A stretch of 64,000 bases of DNA from Kingdonia uniflora (lineage: Eukaryota; Streptophyta; Magnoliopsida; Ranunculales; Circaeasteraceae), in the NCBI GenBank assembly GCA_014058105.1, contig JACGCM010000155.1:372001-436000 (forward strand), written 5' to 3'. Shown here piece by piece: positions 46,030 to 57,622 of this stretch. The notes below the pieces were generated by a model. The model saw only the letters and a program-made list of their open reading frames with translations, ran no database searches and was not told the origin of the DNA. The translations under genes and the position numbers were made by a program. Position 1 is the stretch's first letter. Every line of letters starts with the position of its first letter.

Positions 46030-46990
46030 ATTTGAAGGTCGCGTTGCTGCCAGGTCGAATTGATTGTCTCAATAAGCGACCCTCTGGGCACAACGCGTAT
46101 GTTGATCCCAGTTATAGATTGATCTGAACGACCGTGATGGGACATGTATTAAATATTACATAGCTGAATGACGTCTCTACCAGATTGAATTGATTGATTC
46201 AATAAGCGATCCTCGAAGAACGTGTATATATTTGAAGAGCTATGAAGCAGATCCCGGTTATAGGTCGAACTGAGCGACTGTGATGGGACATGTATTAAAT
46301 ATTACATAGCTGAATGGCGTCTCTGCTAGATCGAATTAATTTACTCAATAAACGATCTTTGGAAAGCGTATATGTATTTGAAGAGCTATGGAGCAGATCC
46401 CGGTTATAGGTCGAGCTGAGCGACCGTGATGGGACATGCATTAAATATTGTATAGCTAAATGGCGTCTCAGCCAAATCGAATTGATTGACTCAATAAGCG
46501 ATCCTCGGAGTGCGGGTATATATTTGATGAACTATGAAGCAGATTCCAGTTATAGGTCGAGCAGAGCGACGGTAATGGGACATGTATTGAATATTGTATA
46601 GTTGAATTACGTCTTTGCCAGATTGAATTGATTGACTCAATAAGCGATCCTCGGAGAGCGTGTATATATTTGAAGAGCTATGAAGCAGATCCCGGTTATA
46701 GGTTGTGTTGAGCGACCGTGATGGGACATGTATTAAATATTGCATAGCTGAATGGCGTCTCAGCCAGATCGAATTGATTGACTCAATAAACTATCCTCGG
46801 AGAGCGTGCATATATTTGAAGTGCTATAAAGCAGATCCCGGTTATAGGTCGAGCAGAACGACTGTGATGGGACATGTATTAAGTATTGCATAGCTGAATG
46901 GCGTCTCTGTCAGATCAAATTAATTAGCTCAATAAGCGATCCTCGGAGAGCGTGTATATATTTGAAGAACTATGAAGCAGATATTGTTGT
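46030..46990. repeat. 146-bp tandem repeat array inside the Tat element (about 6.5 copies)
   Basis: The word gcagatcccggttatagg recurs at 46247, 46393, 46539, 46685, 46831 and (degenerate) 46977, exactly 146 bases apart each time. Units also share gaattgattgactcaataagc and gtgatgggacatgtatt. The array lies between the 3' ends of integrase (on -) and antisense gene 2 (on +), so in the untranslated region of both. Tandem repeats in this position are known in Tat/Ogre elements and can seed satellites. The stretch 45830-46029 before it holds nothing I recognise. Confidence 0.95.
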
Positions 46991-47284
46991 AGTAATTCTT
47001 CGTAGTAGGTCGATTTGAGCAAACCATATGAAGATAAGTACAATGTTGAAATAGATTTGCAGCATGATGATGAAAATTTGCTTTATTGAGTAAAATATGA
47101 AGTTACAATATGTTTTATTTCGATACAGCTTCAGTCAGCGGGTATTCCATGGATTAGGTATAGGTACTCGATCATGTGTACTTAGATCGTAAGATCCTAA
47201 ACCGCTCGCGCCAGTTATGATGAAGTGACCTTCCCAATTGTCTGCTAACTTCCCCGCATTAGGCGCATTGCGATGTTGGGGGAT
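46991..47284. other. Region after the integrase end
   Basis: Contains the degenerate 3' end of integrase coding sequence on the - strand (about 47100-47284, tail of the polyprotein) and the edge of the repeat array. No other feature. Confidence 0.4.
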
Positions 47285-48439
47285 TTATCTGAGAACAAGG
47301 TTCTTGATTTTAAATTCTCGATGTCGAACGCGCTTGTTATAAGACCGTGATAAAGCAAGCTGATATCTTCCCTGATTGATAATGGCCATTTCGCGTGTTT
47401 CTTCGATCATATTCAGGTTACATGCGATCTGAAATTCGTTTTCTTCATCTGTCATCTCGTGATCGTGTATTGGGTGATGATACTGAGTGGGTATTATGGT
47501 TTCTGTCTCGTCGGCCAGTAAGAATAGAGTACAACCTACTGCTGTTCTTGGAGTTGTTCGATATGCCCAAAGTACGTGTGGTAACTCGTTCACCCATTTC
47601 CCTTTTTTGTCATCTAAACATTTTTTGAGTCCGTCCATAATCGTTCGATTAGTAATTTCAGCTTGTCCGTTTCCTTGAGGATAGTAAGGGTTTGATGGGG
47701 AGTGAATGATATTGTGCTTATTAAGGAACGCGCCGATTTTGGAACCAACGAACTGTGGTCCATTATCGATTCTGATAAGATGCGGTCTGCCGAACTGAAT
47801 GATAATGTGCTCCCAGATGAATCTGATGACTTCTTCTTCTCGTGTTCGGCACAAAGGGACTGCCTCTACCCATTTAGTGAAGTAGTCCGTAGCGACCAAC
47901 AAATGCTTTTGTTTTCCTAGTGCTGTAGGAAATTCCCCTACGAGATTGAGAACCCATCGTCTGAATGGCCAGGTGACTTGGCTTGAGTGTAATTCGAGCG
48001 CTGGGGCACATATTTTTGGACCGTGACGTTGGCAAGCGTCACATTTGCTTGCGTACTCGATCGCTTGAGCTTTTATCTTAGGCCAGAATATTCATTGCGT
48101 TAAAGCTCTGTTTACATGAGATCCTCCTGCAGCATGGGACTCGCATGTGTCTTCGTGTAGATCGTGCAAGAATTGTTGCGCTTCTTTTTCGGATAGGCCG
48201 AGGACGTATGGACCAGTGACTGATATTTTGTAGAGGAGGTTGTCCCGGATAATATATCTACGGGCATTGTCGATTAATCTCTGCCGTTCTATAGGATCCT
48301 CTGGGAGTAGGCCATCGAATATGTTGTGAGGTCCAATGTATCTGATGAAAGGCTGCCTCCAATTACTTCTGATTTCCTCGTTGCCCCCAGTATTAATGGC
48401 GTTGGATACGGTGGCATTAATGCTGGGGTTAGAAATCAC
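47285..48439 (-). pseudogene. Integrase of the Tat element
   Basis: Read on the - strand from 48439: an H2C2 zinc-binding module (LHEDTCESHAAGGSH, then CDACQ), interrupted by a TGA near 48090, then the catalytic core 47902-47285 with ATDYFTKW (Asp), RIDNGPQF (Asp) and GNGQAEITN (Glu), i.e. an intact DDE set. It would insert element cDNA into chromosomes. The core frame is open for 205 codons; the break lies between zinc module and core. Confidence 0.85.
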
Positions 48440-48558
48440 GTCGATTTTAAATAGCGAGCTTTTGATCTATGGACCCCAGAAAGGTAAGCGAGTGCATCTG
48501 AATGCCTATTTTCTCCCCTTGGCAAATGTTCTATAGAAATTGTCTGAAATTTGTTCAT

Positions 48559-48839
48559 TCATTCGACCACTACAGCAACATAGTCAATCAATTTCCCATT
48601 GGCTTGATAGATTCCTGCATGATGATTGACGATTAGTAATGAATCAGTATAGACCGAGAGCTCTACTACGCCCAGTGTGAGTGTCATGTCCAAGCCATGA
48701 GATAGTACCTCATATTTAGCTACATTATTGGTTACTTTGAAATTGAGGTGAATGGATTTTTCGAGCCGATCATTAGAAGGAGTAATAAGAACAATCCCCA
48801 CTCCTGATCTGGCTGGTCCGACGAAGCCGTCCGTTAAAA
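48559..48839 (-). pseudogene. Additional RNase H domain of the Tat element
   Basis: Between RNase H and integrase. GIVLITPSNDRLEKSI, then NNVAKYEVLSHGLDMTL (Glu) and YTDSLLIVN (Asp) follow the archaeal/plant-type RNase H pattern. This second RNase H is a diagnostic trait of the Tat lineage and was probably captured by recombination. It precedes integrase with stops between. The usual first Asp (TDGF-type) region lies just upstream at about 48830. Confidence 0.75.
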
Positions 48840-49038
48840 GTCGCTAACCTTTCTTTGTTACCCAATCAGACTTCTCTTCAGACTGTACTGTGTGTTGTGC
48901 ATCTTTGTTCTCATCAACATCTTCTTCCCAATCAGGATCATCTACTGGAAAGTCAGCTAGAAAATTTGCTATGGCCTAACCTTTCTTAGAGTGGCGTGGC
49001 CCAAAATGTATGTCGTGTTCTCCGAGTGTTACTGACCA

Positions 49039-49566
49039 TTACTGAATACGTCGAGATTTTTCGCGCTTGGATAAGATTTTACAGAGTGGATAGTTCGTTA
49101 ATACCCGAACAACGTGGGCTTTAAAATACTGTTTCAATTTCTGCGACGTATAGACGAGAGCCAAAAGAAGCTTCTCGATCTTGGTGTATCTTATTTCAGC
49201 TGGGGTCAGAGTCTTGCTGACAAAATTGACTGGTTTCTCGGTCTTTTCATCGAGTCGGAGGATGACGGAGCTGAGAGAAGTATCTGTGACGGCTAGGTAT
49301 ACTATTTGCTCTTCTCCATCTGTTGGTGTGCTCATAACTGGTGGTTTACCCAAATGTTGTTTGAGTTTAAGGAAAGCAGCTTTGCATTTATCTGTCCACT
49401 CGATCTCGGGATCCTTCTTTGCCTTTCCCCTCGATGTACCTTGTTTAAGCAGATCGAATAGAGGTCGGCATTTGTATGATGATTTGGACACAAATCTGTT
49501 AAGTGCTGCGATCTTCACAACTAGTTTCTGAACATCCTTTTTTGTCTTTGGTGAAGGCATAGCCAA
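49039..49566 (-). pseudogene. RT connection and first RNase H of the Tat element
   Basis: From 49566: MPSPKTKKDVQKLVVKIAAL (RT thumb/connection), then FLKLKQHLGKPPVM, LAVTDTSLSSVIL (RNase H first Asp in AVTDT) and LLALVYTSQKLKQYF. Ends at a stop near the start of the second RNase H linker. Same polyprotein as the RT at 49687-50364, separated by stops near 49605. Confidence 0.8.
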
Positions 49567-49686
49567 AAGAGCTCGTATATGTGATGGATCAGCTTCAACT
49601 CCTCATTTGCTGATGAGGTAGCCTAAGAATTTCCCGGATTGTACTCCGAACTGGCATTTGTCAGGATTCAAACGTATTTTGTAAGC

Positions 49687-50364
49687 TCACAAAATCTCAA
49701 AAGTTGTTCGTAAATCTGCCAGATGATCTTCTTTCTTGAGGCTCTTGCAAAGTATGTCATCGATGTAAACCTCTATTATTTTACTGAGCTGATCTTTGAA
49801 CATTTGCGTTATCAATCTCTGATTGGTAGCGCCGACATTTTTCAGGCCGAAAGGCATGACCTTATAACAATACAGGCCTTGTTGGGTGATGAATGCAATT
49901 TTGTCTTGATCTTTAGGGAAATGTGGTATCTGATTGTACCCTAATGCAGCATCCATCATAGAGAGGAGTTCATGCCCTGCTGTTGAATCGAGCAAATGGT
50001 TGATGATTGGGAGTGGAAAGTTATCTTTTGGAGTGTGTCGATTGAGATCTGTGAAGTCGGCGCAGATTCTGATCTTGCCATTTTTCTTTGGGACTGCGAC
50101 AATGTTAGAGATCCAGTCCGGGTAAATAACTTTGCGGATAAAACTGACCTCAATCAATTTTTCGATCTCTTTGTTTACTTCGTCTCGTATTTTTGGTGCT
50201 AGAGTTCGTTGCTTCTGCTTAACCGGTTCTGCCTTCTCTTTTAACTCTAGCATGTGGTACGCCATGGCTGGATCGATCCCTGGCATTTCGTGGAACGTCC
50301 ACGTAAAAACATCGTGATTATCCGAAAGGAATTGTATGGGACATGAACGTTCCTCTATGCTCAA
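49687..50364 (-). pseudogene. Reverse transcriptase of the Tat element
   Basis: A 225-codon open block: VPKKNGKIRICADFTDLN, DAALGYNQI (first Asp), VMPFGLKN and YIDDIL (catalytic Asp pair). It copies element RNA using the primer site next to the right LTR. It retains all RT motifs. The upstream linker contains a stop near 50440, separating it from the protease. Confidence 0.85.
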
Positions 50365-50520
50365 GAGGGTCCCGATGTGAGTTCCTCTTTGTGTGCCATT
50401 GATCTCGATATATTTTGTTGGTTCGGCGCTTGGCAGCTAATGCTCTGCTGGTCCTGAATGCTGTAATTGCTATGCTGGAGCTACTCCAGCTGGCTCAGCT
50501 TCAATTGTGTTATCGCAAGC

Positions 50521-51009
50521 TCAGACTAATTTTTGGCTGTCTTTAATTTCGTAGATCCCTCCTTTCCAGTCGAACCGCAGTGCTTGATGATATGTGGAGG
50601 GAATAGTTTTCATGTTATGCAGCCATGGTCGTCCCAGGATGCCCAGGTAATGGGATTTTGTATTGATGACGTAAAAAACTACGTCAAGTGTGACTGGTCT
50701 TGCCGTGATGGGAAGTATAATTTTCCCCACGCGTTCTTCCTTGGAACCGTTGAATCCAGAGACGTTGATGTCACTAGGCTCGACTCTGTTTGCTAAACCC
50801 ATTTTGTCGATCGTGATCTGGAATAGTAGTTCGATGTTGTTGCCGGTGTCTACCATCATTGTATGTAGAACTATGTTCTTTATTTTTAACATGATGACGA
50901 GAGCATCCTGATGCGGGAAGTTGACGTGACTTACGTCGTAGTCTTCAAAAGAAATCCCAGATCGTCGGCTGCTTGATTCTAGCAACAAACGAGCTTCTTT
51001 ATCTACCAT
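50521..51009 (-). pseudogene. Aspartic protease of the Tat element
   Basis: A 162-codon block. The active site reads MMVDTGNNIELLF, where DTG is preserved and the following Ser/Ala is Asn. A second conserved segment is YLGILGRPWLHNM, typical of plant Gypsy proteases. It would process Gag-Pol. Confidence 0.8.
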
Positions 51010-51133
51010 TGTCAGATCATGACATTGTCAAACGCATCTGCTTTTGGATCTATTGGAGTGGCTGACTGTCTGAGTCTCGATAAAGTACAAATATTTTTCC
51101 TCATTCACTTCGTCAGTCTGGACGACCGTGATT

Positions 51134-52609
51134 TTAGTTTTGTAGCTGCCATCTTTGTAACTTTTTAAGTCCACGATATTTTCGAGCATCCGACCATGCG
51201 AAAAATATACTTAAGAGGAGAAGTTCCAATACGAAACATTGTTCCGTGTCATGATGGTGGATCTTGTGGCGAATGCAGTATGGCTTTCCTGGTATGGGTT
51301 GAAGAGTATTGACATTTTTGAAGAGTTCATCCTTTTGCAGTAGCGGATATATGTTTGCAATAGTAGTTGTCAACTGTGGTAAGCGCGGAACTGGTCTCTT
51401 TTGTCCTTGGCGTGTTCGATCATCTTACGCCTTGAAACGTTTCTTATCACCTCCATAGTCTTTACTGTTGTTACGAGTACGTTCTCCGGTATGATCGTTG
51501 GTGGATAGAGCGATGCGCTGAGGTTTTTGTTTTTTAGTCGTCAGTCTTTTGAGGTCGATGAAATTGTTGACCTTTTCCATCATATCCTCTAATGTCTGCG
51601 GCTTGTTGAAGATCAGATGTTCCTTGACTCGTCCATCTATGAGTAACACATTGGTGAAAGCGGAGATCGTAATCTTTTTGTCGAGGTTATCGAGCTAGCC
51701 CGATTTTTTTGTGGTAAATATCACCAATCTTTCCCCTGGCGCTTGCTTGAGACTAAACAAAGAGTAAAGACTTTCCACCTTGTCTTTATTATGCGAATAG
51801 TTCTTGACGAACAGTTCGCAAAATTGCTCGAAGGTGAGGATAGATCCTTCATCAAGTGTATGAAACAATCGTAGAGGCTCGTCTTTTAAGCTGGTCGGGA
51901 ATAGACGGCAGAGGATGTAGTTGAAGGAGGAATATAGTCCCAAAGAATCTTGAAATTCTTGGAAATGTTCCACAGGATCCCCCCCTTCGTATTTTTGAAT
52001 CGTTGGAGTGCGAAAACTGGTTGGTACTTCTACGTCTAGCAACTCCTGTGCGAGCGGACTCTTCTTTAACCTTGCATAGTTGATCCTCCCATTGAGTATT
52101 TGAGCGTCTAAGAGCTCTTTGATGTGTTTGTCCACCTGTTCTGAAGTGAGGTGTTGTCGAGACGTGACAACTCGTCTTGTTGTTGGTCCTTTCGCAGGAT
52201 TGTGCTCTCCTGTTGCTTCTCCCATGTGGTCATAGACAGAAACTCGAGGTTTTTCTCTGTTTTGCTCCTCTTGTGGCTGTAGATTTATTACCGCTCCAGC
52301 GGGTAATGGTGGATTGATGTGACTCCAATGCAGGACTGGTTCTTGTTGAATCTGAGGAAGCACAGTATTTCTACCTCGATGTCCCAGGCGATCATGAACT
52401 GATAATCTCGAGGCGGCAGGTAGAACGTTCTGCTGTCTCGGATTTGCCGTTATTTGAGCTTATAGTGCCCTGATAGTATCCTGCATGCTGGCGAGCTGTT
52501 TCTCCAACTCCATTCGTCGCTCAGTTTCTGCCTGCACAGTCATTCGCAGATTCGTCACTCCTTTAGGAGCGTCAGGCAGGGCGTAGTGTGATTTGTCTTA
52601 ATTTACCAT
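51134..52609 (-). pseudogene. Gag of the Tat element
   Basis: The likely start is ATG at 52609, followed three codons later by a stop (MVN-stop-DKSHYALPDAP). A coiled-coil N-terminus (QAETERRMELEKQLASMQ) leads to the conserved capsid domain at about 52060-51700: KYEGGDPVEHFQEFQ, then FPTSLKDEPLRLF and FEQFCELFV. The 51649-51425 and 51373-51134 blocks are the C-terminal part, with IRHKIHHHDTEQC as a remnant of a zinc-binding or linker region. Several stops and frame changes. Confidence 0.8.
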
Positions 52610-52667
52610 CTTTCAAAGATAAATACGGTGAAAACTGGATCGGAGAACGCTGAGTGTAATCTTCGTT

Positions 52668-52683
52668 CCCACAGACGGCGCCA
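52668..52683 (-). other. Primer binding site of the Tat element
   Basis: The reverse complement reads TGGCGCCGTCTGTGGG, two bases inside the right LTR. This is the primer site common in plant Gypsy elements and establishes that the element is on the - strand. Confidence 0.85.
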
Positions 52684-52685
52684 AA

Positions 52686-53452
52686 TGTAATAGTCTATTT
52701 TCGTATTACACGAAGATAGCGCTTTACACCTTCAAAATCTAGAGTGTTTAGTTATGAACAGAAAACAAACAACACTAGATTTAGTGTGGAAAACCCTTGA
52801 ATGGGTTAAAAACCACGACCTCTCTTGAGGATTTTAGAAAGAGAGAGAAGTATATTTTGACTACTAGCTATTACAAAGAGAGAGAGAGCGATGTAGAAAA
52901 GATCTCTTAGAGGTTCTCAGAACAGCCTCTCTAATTCGTAGCTATCTAGTCTTATTTATAGGTCTTATAATACGACCGTTGGTTACATTGATGAGGAACG
53001 TTACAATATCAGGTTTTGATGAGTCTTCATGGTGGACTTTTGTAACGTCTTGATACTTGTTGATCTGTAACGGATCTATTAACATTCTTTAGTTGTAGCT
53101 TCAGACCGTTGAGAAGATACGATCTCCTGTGATGCTCGCGTGCATACGATCTGTTGACAAGTGGAGGAGTATCTTCTGTAGCGTGAAGTCACAGGATGCT
53201 TTGATATCTCCGAACTATTGATGAAGATGCGATCCCTAATAGTGTTCCCGTGTATTCGAACTGTTGATAGATATCTGAGTATTTTCTGCAGTGCGATGTT
53301 ATTGGATGCTCTGTCATTCCCGAGCTGTAGATGAGGAAGTTTGTATTACGATCTCCTTGTTTTTAGTCATTGATTGGTTATCAGTATGTTTACTCGAGTT
53401 ATGTGAGTTCGAATATCGAACTCAGTACGGGGATTAGAAATAAGCCCTCACA
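52686..53452 (-). repeat. LTR of the Tat element (5' LTR in element orientation)
   Basis: 767 bp, same ends as the left LTR. A TATAAATAA box on the - strand lies at 52952-52960, about 270 bases from the LTR end, and would drive the genomic RNA. The adjacent 53453-53457 acttg is the target duplication. Confidence 0.9.
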
Positions 53453-53690
53453 ACTTGCATTTCACGCAATTCTCCTTTGTCTTTCTACTTTACACTTTAA
53501 TAACCATAGCTATATGTTGTTTTGTTATAATAGACATGGTTATTTGTTGATGACTGTCATACTGGTTTGGGTTTCATAATGAATTGGCGTCTAAGGGATT
53601 TTTTGGGTGGGTAATATTATGCCTGGCTGGATCATGCGTAATATTATGCCTGCTTTGTTTGAAAATAAAATAAAAACATGGCCTTTTTAC
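53453..53690 (+). mobile_element. LINE tail copy 2, right part
   Basis: Continues the LINE copy broken at 38457 (acttgcatttcacgcaattc) through taatattatgcctgctttg to gaaaataaaataaaaac. It has a short internal deletion relative to copy 1 (the ctagttccatgc segment). Confidence 0.75.
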
Positions 53691-53732
53691 ACTTATTTAG
53701 TAACAATTTGTGTATAACAAGCCCAACTAGCA

Positions 53733-56138
53733 TCAACATCGAGGCATATAACTCGGCCGTGGACGGACTTTAACTAGCGGAGAGCCACCATTCTTCACTA
53801 TAAACACCGTATCCATACCCCAACTCGAATGACGCTCCAAATGACAATGCATCAGCCATACCCCTAACAAAAATAAATAAAAACACCCGTAAAATAGTCA
53901 GATTCAATTAAAAAGAAAATCACAAATTTGATTTAGGCCATCTGTTTTTATAACAAAAAAAATTGGACATTAACAAAGCTTTCTTACCAGGGTTATCCGC
54001 TTTGAATCTGATGGTAGCCCAACCATTCTTAGGCACTCCAACGGTATTCAGCTTAGGCGGATCAACAAAATTATATGTTAACGGATCCTTCTTCTTGTCA
54101 AAATTCCCAAACCCCAATCCAACAACGTAAAAGCTATATCCATGCAGATGAATCGGGTGATGCTCCCCTGCAAGCAAATTAGTCCCTTGGAAAGTAATCT
54201 CCACGCTCGAATTAAAATCCAGGACCTTGACCTTTGTACCGAGTTTTGCTGTCAAAAAGTCCGTTGGAAAAGTATCTGCCGTATAATTAAATTTTACTGG
54301 CGGTTTACTAGGAAAATTGCTATCGAAAACTCCGTTAATACTACTATAGTAAGCACTTAGTATGTCGATTGATGGTTTCACAAAGCTTATGTTATTTAAG
54401 CTAGCGGAAAGTCGTGTACCACGAGGCCCCTCGCACGAATTGTTCACGCACGGTAATGTGTTAACGGATATTGTGATAAGCATTCGTTTGTCAACGGTTA
54501 ACGGTACGTGCATCGGATGATCTGTACTAACTAAGCTCTTGATGCGTCTAGTGAAATTTATGGCTAGTTGTGTGTCGTTATAGTCAGGGAGAGACGGGAA
54601 TAAAGGGGATGACGAGGACAACGGAGGAACGTGATTTGGTTTGTGGTATTGTATAATAGCGGTGGTTGTCGTGTTATCGAATTCAACACCGACTGCACTA
54701 GCGTAAGCCCGAGCGGCCATGTAGTAGTTACCGTGGGGTTGATCCGCTTTTAAGAGGACATCCATGGTTTGACCCGGAGCTATCATGAGAATGTCTGTGG
54801 TGAACGGTTTTACATAGGCACCGTCTCGTCCTGCAAGTGTGAGTTGATGCCCGGCAATCGAGAAGAAAAGTTCTACGTTCATTTCCGCACTGACAATGCG
54901 TAGGAGGTACGTTTTCCCTTGCTCCACCAACAACCTAAATGTTCCTGCATTGTGACAAATAACCGCAATTATTTATTTATTTTTATTTTTGCAAACTAGG
55001 GTGAACCCCACCAATTCACTATCGACATGTTCATAATTTATCACCATTTGCCCGACTAATCCCGGGTCGGGGTCATGTGAGAACTCCACGTCGCTCCACC
55101 AAACCACTGTCCACATGTCAGGATAAGTTCTGACAGGTGACCCATTGGTGGTGAATCCAACTCAAGATATCTGCTTCTTGAGGCATAATCCCAACTCGCT
55201 AACTAACCCGACCCGGACGTGTCTAGAATTTATTTTTAAAACTGGGAAATAGATGTTTAGTACCTTTTTGGAGCATGGGTAGAGATCTCCCGGCTGACCG
55301 TTGATAGTATGAGCATCCGAGATGTTAGGTGCTCCTCCGTATTTCAGAGTGTCTTGCAATACCTCCATTACGTCTCTTTTCCACCATGATCCTACATACG
55401 GAAAAAATCAAGTGGTACATCAACAATAATTGTATAGATATTTTCCTCAAGAAAAAATAATTGTACCTAATAAGATGGGGACATTGTCAAGAGGCTTAGG
55501 GAACGGGTATGTTGATCCGAGCTCCGGGTAAACAATGATCGCACCATAGACCGTGGCCCGAGTCCAGTCACTATGTGCATGCCACCAGAGTGTTCCGACC
55601 TCTATTGATAGTACGATCGTGTATTTAAAACTAGTCCCTGGTTGAACTGGGCATTGTGTGATGTATTCAGGCCCGTCCGTCCACGGGTTCCCTGGCTGCT
55701 CTACACCATGCCTACAATCACATGGGGAAAGAAAGGTTCGTATTTAGAAAAAATAAACCTAAGTTTAAACATGTTCATGGTGTTATATCATACCAGTGAA
55801 GGGTGACATTGTGATCGGCGTCGTTGTAGAAGTCGACATCAAGTGTGTCTCCTCTGTGAACATATAACGTAGGCCCTGGAAACTGACCGTTTATTGTCAA
55901 AATGTTCTTCGTATTGCATAGTCGTGTGTAAGGTACTTCTCTCAACTGCATTGGCCACAAAAAAGAAGAAATTTTTTTATCATGAATCAACTAAAATAAA
56001 ACCGTTTAGTTTAAACTGTAGAAATTAGTCGAAATTACTTACAACAAAACGTCGATTATAAATCTTTCCCCAAGCAATATTGTTGAGCAAGAAAAGTACT
56101 AAAGCTATAAATACCAAACCTTTCGTACTTGAAAACAT
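53733..56138 (-). CDS. Laccase (multicopper oxidase), six exons, one apparent 1-base frameshift
   Basis: Exons: 56138-56043, 55945-55794, 55711-55467, 55391-55264, 54944-53988, 53863-53733. A secretion signal ([20 protein letters not shown]) precedes NRRFV. Copper ligands are all present: HWHG (exon 2/3 junction), [18 protein letters not shown] and HCHLERH with a Met axial position. The coding sum is 1709 bases, one short of 570 codons; the loss maps to the end of exon 4, where TCC-AAAAA-G/GTACT has five A and the next exon needs six to stay in frame. Laccases oxidise phenolics such as monolignols in the cell wall. If the frameshift is real the gene is null; a homopolymer sequencing error is equally possible. 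The [11 protein letters not shown] motif suggests a LAC7-9/14-15-type member, weakly. Confidence 0.85.
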
Positions 56139-56186
56139 TTCTAGTTCAAGGAATTTACAGATTCTATTCAGTGATTCGGTTATAGG

Positions 56187-56194
56187 TATTTATA
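56187..56194 (-). promoter_or_regulatory. Laccase TATA box
   Basis: The reverse complement reads TATAAATA, about 50 bases upstream of the ATG at 56138, giving a leader of roughly 20 bases. The duplicate copy upstream has the same box at about 60151-60158. Confidence 0.55.
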
Positions 56195-56611
56195 GAAATC
56201 TTTCGATATTAGAGAATGTGCAACATTATTGTTTCGTAGGTGCTAAATGCTTGTTTGGATCTTTCTAAAGAATTGAGCGTCGTTTTCGAGCTCTCTGTTA
56301 AGCATTTGAGGTCAAGAGCAGTTGGTTATACATTTGGGAAATAATGCTCTAGCGAATACCCGTGTCACGCCACGGATCACATCTTTTCGATGCAGTACCT
56401 ATCTCTGTAACGTGTCACGCTATGGTCAGTATGACACACCACGGTTAGCGTCTTTTTAAGCCAATACCTTTGTCTGTAACGTGACATGCCTTCGGCACTA
56501 TCCCCATATCCGATGTCTATAACCATATGATGTACATAGGAAATAATGCTCTAGACCTTCCAGCCAAGCTGGTAGGTTGACTACAACAACCATTCTAAAG
56601 CAAACGACCAT
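56195..56611. other. Laccase upstream region
   Basis: Presumed promoter, with repeated words gtgtcacgc/gtaacgtg (56363, 56428, 56478) that form an imperfect repeat of about 60 bases. No gene seen. Confidence 0.4.
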
Positions 56612-57168
56612 TCCAGTCACTATGTGCATGCCACCAGAGGGTTCCTAACTCGATTGAACCGGGCACTGTGTATGCATTCAGGCTCATCCGTCAACGGGTT
56701 CCCTGGCTGCACTACTCCATGCCTACAATCACACAAAAAAAAGGGCCGTCTTTAGAAAAAGAAACCTAAGTTTAAACCAGGGTTAGCTCTACGATGTTAT
56801 GAGTAAACATGTTCATGATGTTATATCATACCAGTGAAGGGTGACATTGTGATTGGTGGTGGTGGTGGTGTTGTTGTTGTTGTTGTAGAAGTCGACCTCA
56901 AGTGTGTCTCCTTTGAGAGCAATATCGTAGGCCTTGGAAACTGGCCGTTTATTGTTAAAATATTCTTCGTATTACATAGTCGCCGTACTTCTCTCGATCA
57001 ACTGCATTGGCCCCGGAAAAACAAATCATGTATCTAAGCAACTAAAATATGCCCGTTCAGTTTAAACTGTAGAAATTAATCGATATTACTTACAACAAAA
57101 CGTCGATTATAAGTCTTTTCCCAAGCAATATTGTTGAGCAAGAAAAGTACTAAAGCTATAAAAACCAA
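56612..57168 (-). pseudogene. Partial laccase duplicate (exons 1-3), split by a Harbinger element
   Basis: Closely similar to the 5' part of the laccase: exon 3 start (gtcactatgtgcatgccaccag), exon 2 (ccagtgaagggtgacattg) and exon 1 (acaacaaaacgtcgattata). The copy has lost part of exon 3, carries a GGT/GTT expansion (56856-56886) and frame changes, and stops in the signal-peptide exon at 57168, where a transposon is inserted. It resumes at 60079 with aaacctttcttacttg, the next bases of the same exon. Confidence 0.85.
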
Positions 57169-57584
57169 GGCCATGTTTGTCTTTGGTCAAGGGTGAGAAG
57201 AGATGTGATATTTTGGAAACTTTCCTGACATGTTTTTTATTATTATAAAAGTTGGCAATCTCTCCATACAAAATGAAACCTGAAAGTTTAGCCTACTTCT
57301 AACCTCAAAACTTCACATCCCCCCTTTCCCTTTGACTTGGCTTTGACCGGTCGTTTCTCACCCTATGACCGGTTTAAGTAGGGGCATTTTAGGGTTTTCA
57401 ACCCCAAAATATTCAAATCTGCCGAATGAAAAGCCACCTCTACCTCCCCAAACTTACCAAATCATAACCCAACCAAAAAAAACAAAACAAATCGCTTCTC
57501 CCTCAGCGCCTCCCTCATCTACTCGCAGCGCCTCTCTACCCTCCTTTACTCTCTCTCCACCCTCTCTCTGCGTCTTGTATTTTG

Positions 57585-57622
<38 letters not shown>

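Larger units (their letters stand above)
38458..53452 (-). mobile_element. Complete Ty3/Gypsy element, Tat lineage (Retand/Ogre-like), 15.0 kb
   Basis: LTRs of 765 and 767 bp, both tg...ca, are flanked by the 5-bp duplication acttg (38453-38457 and 53453-53457). An uninterrupted relative of the target exists at 23264-23283. On the - strand: primer site next to the right LTR, gag, protease, RT, RNase H, an additional RNase H, integrase. The order RT-RH-extra RH-INT, the long non-pol region and antisense ORFs are hallmarks of the Tat lineage. All pol catalytic motifs can be read, but stops and frame changes break the polyprotein, so it is non-autonomous today. Confidence 0.9.

Noticed and set aside
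46491..46893. ORFs within the 146-bp repeats
   Set aside because: They repeat the same peptide words because of the DNA repeat and have no independent support.
46030..46990. CRISPR-like array
   Set aside because: Repeats are 146-bp head-to-tail units without unique spacers, in a plant retrotransposon.
49114..50202. + strand ORFs opposite RT and RNase H
   Set aside because: Shadow frames of the - strand pol gene; no motif.
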